From the NCBI GenBank assembly GCA_036782775.1, contig DAIPYJ010000008.1, positions 9,486-73,485 of the forward strand: a DNA stretch of 64,000 nt, in the 5' to 3' direction. This document shows positions 62,103 through 64,000 of the stretch, in pieces; the first letter of the stretch is position 1; each line of letters opens with the position of its first letter. A model generated the notes under the pieces. The model had not been told where the DNA came from, made no database searches, and saw only the letters and a list, made by a program, of their open reading frames with translations. The position numbers and the translations under genes are program-made. This DNA is from CF-13 sp036782775 (GTDB lineage: Bacteria > Chloroflexota > Dormibacteria > CF-121).

Positions 62103-63514
62103 ATCAGAGCGACGACTCGTTCCGACAGGAGGTCCATGCGGCATTGGAACCCCTCGTGCTGCCTGTCCCGCACCTTGCAGATCGGGTGGTGGCGCGTCTC
62201 GAGGCTCAACCGGTCGCGCTGCAGCGGCGCCCACGCTCGCTCTTCCAGGGCGTCGCGGCGTTGCTCGCTGCGGCGCTGATTGCATTGATTGCGTTCAGCC
62301 TGCACCGGAGTGTTCGTGAAGCGCATGCCCCGTCACCAACCCCGACGCCTCTAAGTCCGGTTGCTGTTGGGCCGGGCGCCAACGTCGCCTGGCTTCAAGG
62401 TCAGAATGGTGTCGTCGGAATCGACCCACAGGGTCACCTGGTTGCCACTCGTCAGGCGCCCGCCATCCTGCGGTCACCGGATGGAAGCGAGCTCTACGGA
62501 ATCTTCGAGACCTACGTCAATGTCTACAGCGCTGCAACCGGCAAATTGGAGCAGCACATTGTCCGCATGGGGCAGGGGTTCGACGGGAGCCTCAGCCCGG
62601 ACGGCCGATACCTCGTGCTGGTCGGCACGCGGTCGGAAGTGATTGATCTGCGAGCGGGACGATCCGCTGGACCGACCGTATCGGGCAGTGCGCCTGGCGA
62701 ACCGGGATCCGGAGGCATGGCCGGGCCGGTCATCGTCCTGGTCGCCCCCAATGCTAGCCGCATTTACATCTTCGCAAGCTTCTGGACATCGACCACACTG
62801 GCCGTCGCTTCGTTCGACCCGTCGGCCCAGTTTCCGATGAGGATAGACGCCGTCCAGGTCCGCAGCGGTCAGCAAGGTCACCAGTTGCCGAGCTGCGATG
62901 GGATGGAGCCAATTAACGGGGCAGCGGCACCGGTCCGATTGCTGCCCGATGGAAAGACTGTTGTCAGTTTCTGCCCCGGCGATGGCACCGTCTCCTGGTT
63001 CGATCTCGATCGCTTGACCATCACCAAGCAGATCACGGTCCCGCATCAGAATCCGTTCTGGGTGTCGCCGGCATTCAGCCGCGATGGGTCGACCCTGGTC
63101 CTCCACGAGGCAGGTAGCGGCCGCATTGAGCTAGTCGATCTGCAGAAGCGCGTGACTGAGCATTCCTCGACGCTTTCCGCCTCGACCTCCTTCAACCCGT
63201 TCGGCTGGCTGGCCGATCGGCTCTTTTTGCCAGCGTATGCCGGCGGAATTCCGCGCTCCGTCGTGTTGTCGCCGGACGGCAGTCGCGCCTATGCCGTGAT
63301 GGGCGACCTATGGAGCGTTTCACTGCCCAGTCTGCATGTGCTGATGCGAAAAGCTGTTCCTGTCGGCGCCGTCTCCATCTGGCTGTCGGGAGACGGGAAT
63401 ACGATCTACGCGCTGAACAACGGCGGGACTGAGCTGTCAGTGCTTCATGCCGACGGGACGTCGATAGCGACGATCCCCCTGACCTCTCCTGGCTACGACT
63501 TCCTGCAGTTTTAG
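62099..63514 (+). CDS. Membrane-anchored beta-propeller protein, possible anti-sigma factor
   Basis: 471 residues. A cytoplasmic N-terminus of about 45 residues (FRQEVHAALEPLVLPVPHLADRVVARLEAQ), one helix (GVAALLAAALIALIAFSL, about residues 50-67), a Pro/Thr linker and an extracytoplasmic beta-propeller with repeated phrases (RSPDGSELYGIF, LSPDGRYLVLVG, FSRDGSTLVLHE, LSPDGSRAYAVMG, LSGDGNTIYALN). No zinc HxxxCxxC motif is seen, so it would be an unusual anti-sigma. ATGA junction with the sigma gene. Confidence 0.82.
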   Translation: MNQSDDSFRQEVHAALEPLVLPVPHLADRVVARLEAQPVALQRRPRSLFQGVAALLAAALIALIAFSLHRSVREAHAPSPTPTPLSPVAVGPGANVAWLQGQNGVVGIDPQGHLVATRQAPAILRSPDGSELYGIFETYVNVYSAATGKLEQHIVRMGQGFDGSLSPDGRYLVLVGTRSEVIDLRAGRSAGPTVSGSAPGEPGSGGMAGPVIVLVAPNASRIYIFASFWTSTTLAVASFDPSAQFPMRIDAVQVRSGQQGHQLPSCDGMEPINGAAAPVRLLPDGKTVVSFCPGDGTVSWFDLDRLTITKQITVPHQNPFWVSPAFSRDGSTLVLHEAGSGRIELVDLQKRVTEHSSTLSASTSFNPFGWLADRLFLPAYAGGIPRSVVLSPDGSRAYAVMGDLWSVSLPSLHVLMRKAVPVGAVSIWLSGDGNTIYALNNGGTELSVLHADGTSIATIPLTSPGYDFLQF

Positions 63515-63544
63515 ACGCCAACTGCCGGCCGGCGGACTGTGGCG

Positions 63545-63931
63545 TTATTGCCCTTCAGGCGCCCGCCTTGCCGGCTGTTGCAGGGTCCATCGATTGCCGT
63601 CCGGATCCTCGAAATCGGCATGAACCGATCCCCAGGGCTGCATCGCCGGTTCCCTGATTGGGACTCCGCGCTCCTTGAGCTCCCTGTACGTTTTCTGAAT
63701 GTCGTCGACGACCATTAGCAGGCCGTCGATGGACCCGGGCTGCATCTTGGTAACTCCCTGGCCAAAGGCAATCGAGCAGGCTGATCCCGGAGGCGTTAGC
63801 TGAACGAATCGCACATTCTCGCCGAGTTTTCGATCGTGGTCCGCATGGAACCCCACTTTCTCGGTGTAGAACGCTTTGGCGCGGTCTACGTCGGAGACCG
63901 GCAACGGCACGAGTTCGAGTTTCATCTCCAT
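63545..63931 (-). CDS. VOC (glyoxalase/bleomycin-resistance) family protein
   Basis: 128 residues from ATG at 63931 with AGGAGGAGAGG upstream. Paired beta-alpha-beta-beta-beta modules: ELVPLPVSDVDRAKAFYTEKVGF, GLLMVVDDIQKTYRELKERGV and GSVHADFEDPDGNRWTLQQP. Metal-ligand-like E/H residues are partly present. Such proteins are often bleomycin-type binding or dioxygenase-like. Function unassigned. Confidence 0.9.
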   Translation of the reverse strand: MEMKLELVPLPVSDVDRAKAFYTEKVGFHADHDRKLGENVRFVQLTPPGSACSIAFGQGVTKMQPGSIDGLLMVVDDIQKTYRELKERGVPIREPAMQPWGSVHADFEDPDGNRWTLQQPARRAPEGQ

Positions 63932-63951
63932 GACCTCTCCTCCTCCTAGTG

Positions 63952-63964
63952 TTCTGTAACAGAA
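63952..63964. promoter_or_regulatory. Palindrome TTCTGT-A-ACAGAA upstream of the VOC gene
   Basis: A perfect 13-nt palindrome lies 20 nt before the VOC start, just upstream of the ribosome binding site. Size and form suit an ArsR- or TetR-type operator whose regulator may be encoded beyond the window edge. Confidence 0.4.
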
Positions 63965-64000
63965 ATTCGTGAGATAATTCCGGGGTCGTTGTCGGGTCGC

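Overview
The window is a 64 kb, high-GC bacterial scaffold that looks like part of a metagenome-assembled genome: a run of ten Ns at 48758-48767 marks a scaffold join. Gene content (LysW-carrier lysine/arginine synthesis, a T-box leader, an F420-type LLM oxidoreductase, a selenocysteine formate dehydrogenase, many GTG starts, several start codons lying 7-8 nt after a -10-like box) suggests the Chloroflexota/Dormibacterota part of the tree. No rRNA, tRNA or taxonomic marker is present, so this placement is an inference.

Layout. 1-4352 (minus): formate dehydrogenase fdhA-fdhB-nrfD, whose catalytic subunit is read through an in-frame TGA (selenocysteine 185) followed by a SECIS-like hairpin. 4518-7241: a Tat-exported DUF1800/DUF1501 pair. 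7271-15647: AraC/LysE, a lactonase-like metallo-beta-lactamase, dodecin, a two-gene AT-richer cassette, ammonium transporter, DtxR-type regulator with a ZIP transporter, amidohydrolase, and tandem DksA/TraR zinc-finger proteins. 15704-22248: LLM oxidoreductase, small proteins, a PspC/LiaF-like envelope cluster, isocitrate lyase, LysR. 22424-27598: ABC exporter, two-component system, YbjQ and a C39-like peptidase.

27446-41163 is the centrepiece. The minus strand carries argG2-argH-argR-argG1. Divergent from it lies a LysX/ArgX-type ATP-grasp ligase. A complete T-box leader with an apparent lysine (AAG) specifier follows, then homocitrate synthase, lysT, lysU, lysW, a second lysX, lysK, lysY, lysZ and lysJ, mostly joined by 1-4 nt overlaps. 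One LysW with two ligases, one sitting with the arginine genes and one inside the lysine T-box operon, suggests a shared carrier-protein pathway making both lysine and ornithine/arginine. This is known in some archaea and would be notable in a bacterium.

41169-52647: DinB-like protein, MFS transporter, YggT, ketopantoate reductase, the Lhr helicase (broken by the scaffold gap and by a foreign acyl-CoA dehydrogenase fragment), an Nei-type glycosylase, small hypotheticals and a frameshifted SnoaL-like gene. 52662-60432 (minus): a Rieske/DUF2231-folE-RibD_C-SDR cluster (pterin chemistry) and an ECF transporter co-directional with pxpB/pxpC. 60503-63931: lipoprotein, sigma factor, membrane-anchored beta-propeller, VOC protein. 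The only stretch over 300 nt without a gene is 32863-33200, which is filled by the T-box leader.
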